A stretch of DNA of 64,000 bases from positions 4,588,001 to 4,652,000 of the forward strand of contig NZ_CP166097.1 of NCBI RefSeq assembly GCF_041228105.1. The letters are read 5' to 3'. Shown here piece after piece: positions 62,765 through 64,000 of the stretch. This DNA comes from Pectobacterium aroidearum (GTDB lineage: Bacteria > Pseudomonadota > Gammaproteobacteria > Enterobacterales > Enterobacteriaceae). The notes beneath the pieces were generated by a model that was given only the letters and a program-made list of their open reading frames with translations, was not told where the DNA came from and did not search any database. The number at the start of each line of letters is the position of its first letter. Positions within the stretch are counted from its first letter, which is position 1. A program made the position numbers and the translations under genes.

Positions 62765-64000
62765 TCAACGATACAAAAACAGGGCGATATAGGGGCTGTC
62801 GCGCGAGATGACGTGCGGATTTTCATCAAGCAGCGTCCGCAAACGCGCCTGCTGTTGTGTATTTGGTAACATACCCGAACGGTTGAACCGCTGTACCCAG
62901 TACGCCACGCCAGCCTGCGTTAGTGCAGTATTCTCTGACTTAGCATTATCCAGCAGGAACACCAGCCAATCCCATTTATTCAGCTTGTGCGCGAGAAAGT
63001 AGTACACCTCGACGTGTTCTCTGGAAGACGCGCTGTCCAGACAACATTGAAGCTCAGACAGCGACAGATAAATTTTCTGCTGGTAAAACAGCTTCCGCGC
63101 AACCTTCGCAATAGCCAGCGAGGGGTGACGCAGAGAAGCCAACAGCTGCTCACGCGCATCGTCACCCGTACGCAGAATAAGAATGCGCAAGGTGCTGTAA
63201 TAAAGGCTGGGATAGCGCTCATCCAGATTGCGCGCCGCCAGCGCCACAATGCCGTCATAGCGATGCTCATCCAGCCCCCAGAGCGTGATTTTGCGCACGG
63301 TAACGGTACTCGCCCAATCCAGTGCCGCAAGATAATGCGCAACCGGATCGTCGTTTCGTTCGCACAGTAGCGTTGAGGCTCGCTGACGCACCAATGCATT
63401 CTTATCAAACAGTAAGGCAATCAACAGAGGCGTCGACACGGAGAACCCGCTATCCATCACATACTGCAACGCTACCTGCTTGATGGGTGCGAACGTATCT
63501 TTCAATAGAATGGTCATCACTTCATGGTCGACGTCCTTGTCCGCACTCAGCAAATACCGCGCCGCGTTCGCTCTCACTAACGGATCGCGATGCCACATCG
63601 CCTGACTAAAGATCTGCTTCAACGGAAACAGCCCACGCTCAACCACAATATCCAGCGACAGTCTGGCAACGGTTTTGTCTTCCGAAGACAACCCCACCAG
63701 TAGCGACGGCGCGTGCGCCTCCTCGGCCAGAAAGCGCACGATTTCATCCACCAGCGGCTGATGATCTTCTCGTTGGCACTGCAACAGCCAGAAAATGGCA
63801 GGAAAATTGGCGACGAAATGCGCGGTGTTATCCGGCGTTAACAGTAGCCTCACGCTCTGTTTAGCCGCCCGACGCACCGGTTCCGCCCAGTCGTTCACTC
63901 GTTCAATCAGCGCTGGTAATGCCGAGACCTCGCCCATAAAACCCAGACACAGCACCGCACGCTGCCGAATATGTCCGTTATAGTGACGTGTGAGCGCTAT
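62765..64000 (-). CDS. HEAT-repeat protein, 5' end beyond the window
   Basis: At least 411 codons, open to the window edge; the GTG at 63955 is only an internal codon, as the repeat pattern (GHIRQRAVLCLGFMGEVSALPALIE) continues upstream of it. Repeating helical hairpins with HEAT-like spacing of about 38 residues run throughout. Function unknown; scaffold or lyase-like roles occur in the family. It converges with the HNH gene, with a weak TTATCGG/CCGATAA hairpin between. Confidence 0.7.
   Translation of the reverse strand: MALTRHYNGHIRQRAVLCLGFMGEVSALPALIERVNDWAEPVRRAAKQSVRLLLTPDNTAHFVANFPAIFWLLQCQREDHQPLVDEIVRFLAEEAHAPSLLVGLSSEDKTVARLSLDIVVERGLFPLKQIFSQAMWHRDPLVRANAARYLLSADKDVDHEVMTILLKDTFAPIKQVALQYVMDSGFSVSTPLLIALLFDKNALVRQRASTLLCERNDDPVAHYLAALDWASTVTVRKITLWGLDEHRYDGIVALAARNLDERYPSLYYSTLRILILRTGDDAREQLLASLRHPSLAIAKVARKLFYQQKIYLSLSELQCCLDSASSREHVEVYYFLAHKLNKWDWLVFLLDNAKSENTALTQAGVAYWVQRFNRSGMLPNTQQQARLRTLLDENPHVISRDSPYIALFLYR

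Overview
The window is a contiguous stretch of an enterobacterial chromosome. Many genes are near-identical in length and motif to E. coli orthologues (prfC, osmY, serB, radA, nadR, 6S RNA, zapA, pepP, ubiH, ubiI, rhaBAD, mgtA). The ERIC repeat, the joining of the serB/radA/nadR block to the 6S RNA/ubi block, and the mix of accessory genes (rhamnose catabolism, a large secreted carbohydrate-enzyme-like protein, many chemoreceptors) suggest a soft-rot Pectobacteriaceae, most likely Pectobacterium. That is an inference from gene content; no rRNA is present to settle it.

Layout. 1-6.9 kb: 3' end of an outer-membrane protein, an EntD-type phosphopantetheinyl transferase, a nucleoside transporter, TatD-family yjjV, two tiny stress genes (CsbD-like and ytjA), osmY and prfC, mostly on the minus strand. 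7.2-14.2 kb: an unknown protein with a sigma28-type promoter, ytjB, serB-radA, then a VOC protein/LysR pair separating radA from nadR, which has its own NadR operator. 14.2-20.1 kb: fau, 6S RNA, zapA (minus) and the ygfB-pepP-ubiH-ubiI run (plus). 20.1-22.7 kb: an AT-rich island with an orphan hcp, a lysozyme-like putative effector and three tandem paralogous small membrane proteins that look like immunity proteins. This is the most interesting locus in the window.

22.7-35 kb: a probable amine/amino-acid catabolic cluster (permease, iron-type alcohol dehydrogenase, class III aminotransferase, AraC regulator), a CurA-like reductase, a Tat-exported aldo/keto reductase with a SnoaL-like protein and a divergent LysR regulator, yqhA, rhaT and yagU. 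35.5-40.7 kb: a complete peptide-type ABC transporter operon. 40.7-47.5 kb: a RelE/ParE-type toxin-antitoxin pair, then the divergent rhaSR/rhaBADM locus with two CRP-like sites. 47.5-58 kb: an ERIC repeat, two chemoreceptors each with a sigma28-type promoter, mgtA with a proline-rich MgtL-like leader peptide, and a large secreted enzyme-like protein. 58.5-64 kb: a carbonic anhydrase/SulP pair, a YaiW-like lipoprotein, an HNH nuclease and a HEAT-repeat protein cut by the window edge.

Themes: CRP-type catabolite control of nucleoside and rhamnose uptake, three FliA (sigma28)-type promoters, plant-sugar catabolism (rhamnose imported by RhaT and degraded by RhaBADM), and a type VI secretion cargo cassette far from any structural secretion genes. 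No rRNA, tRNA, CRISPR array, transposase or prophage was recognised.
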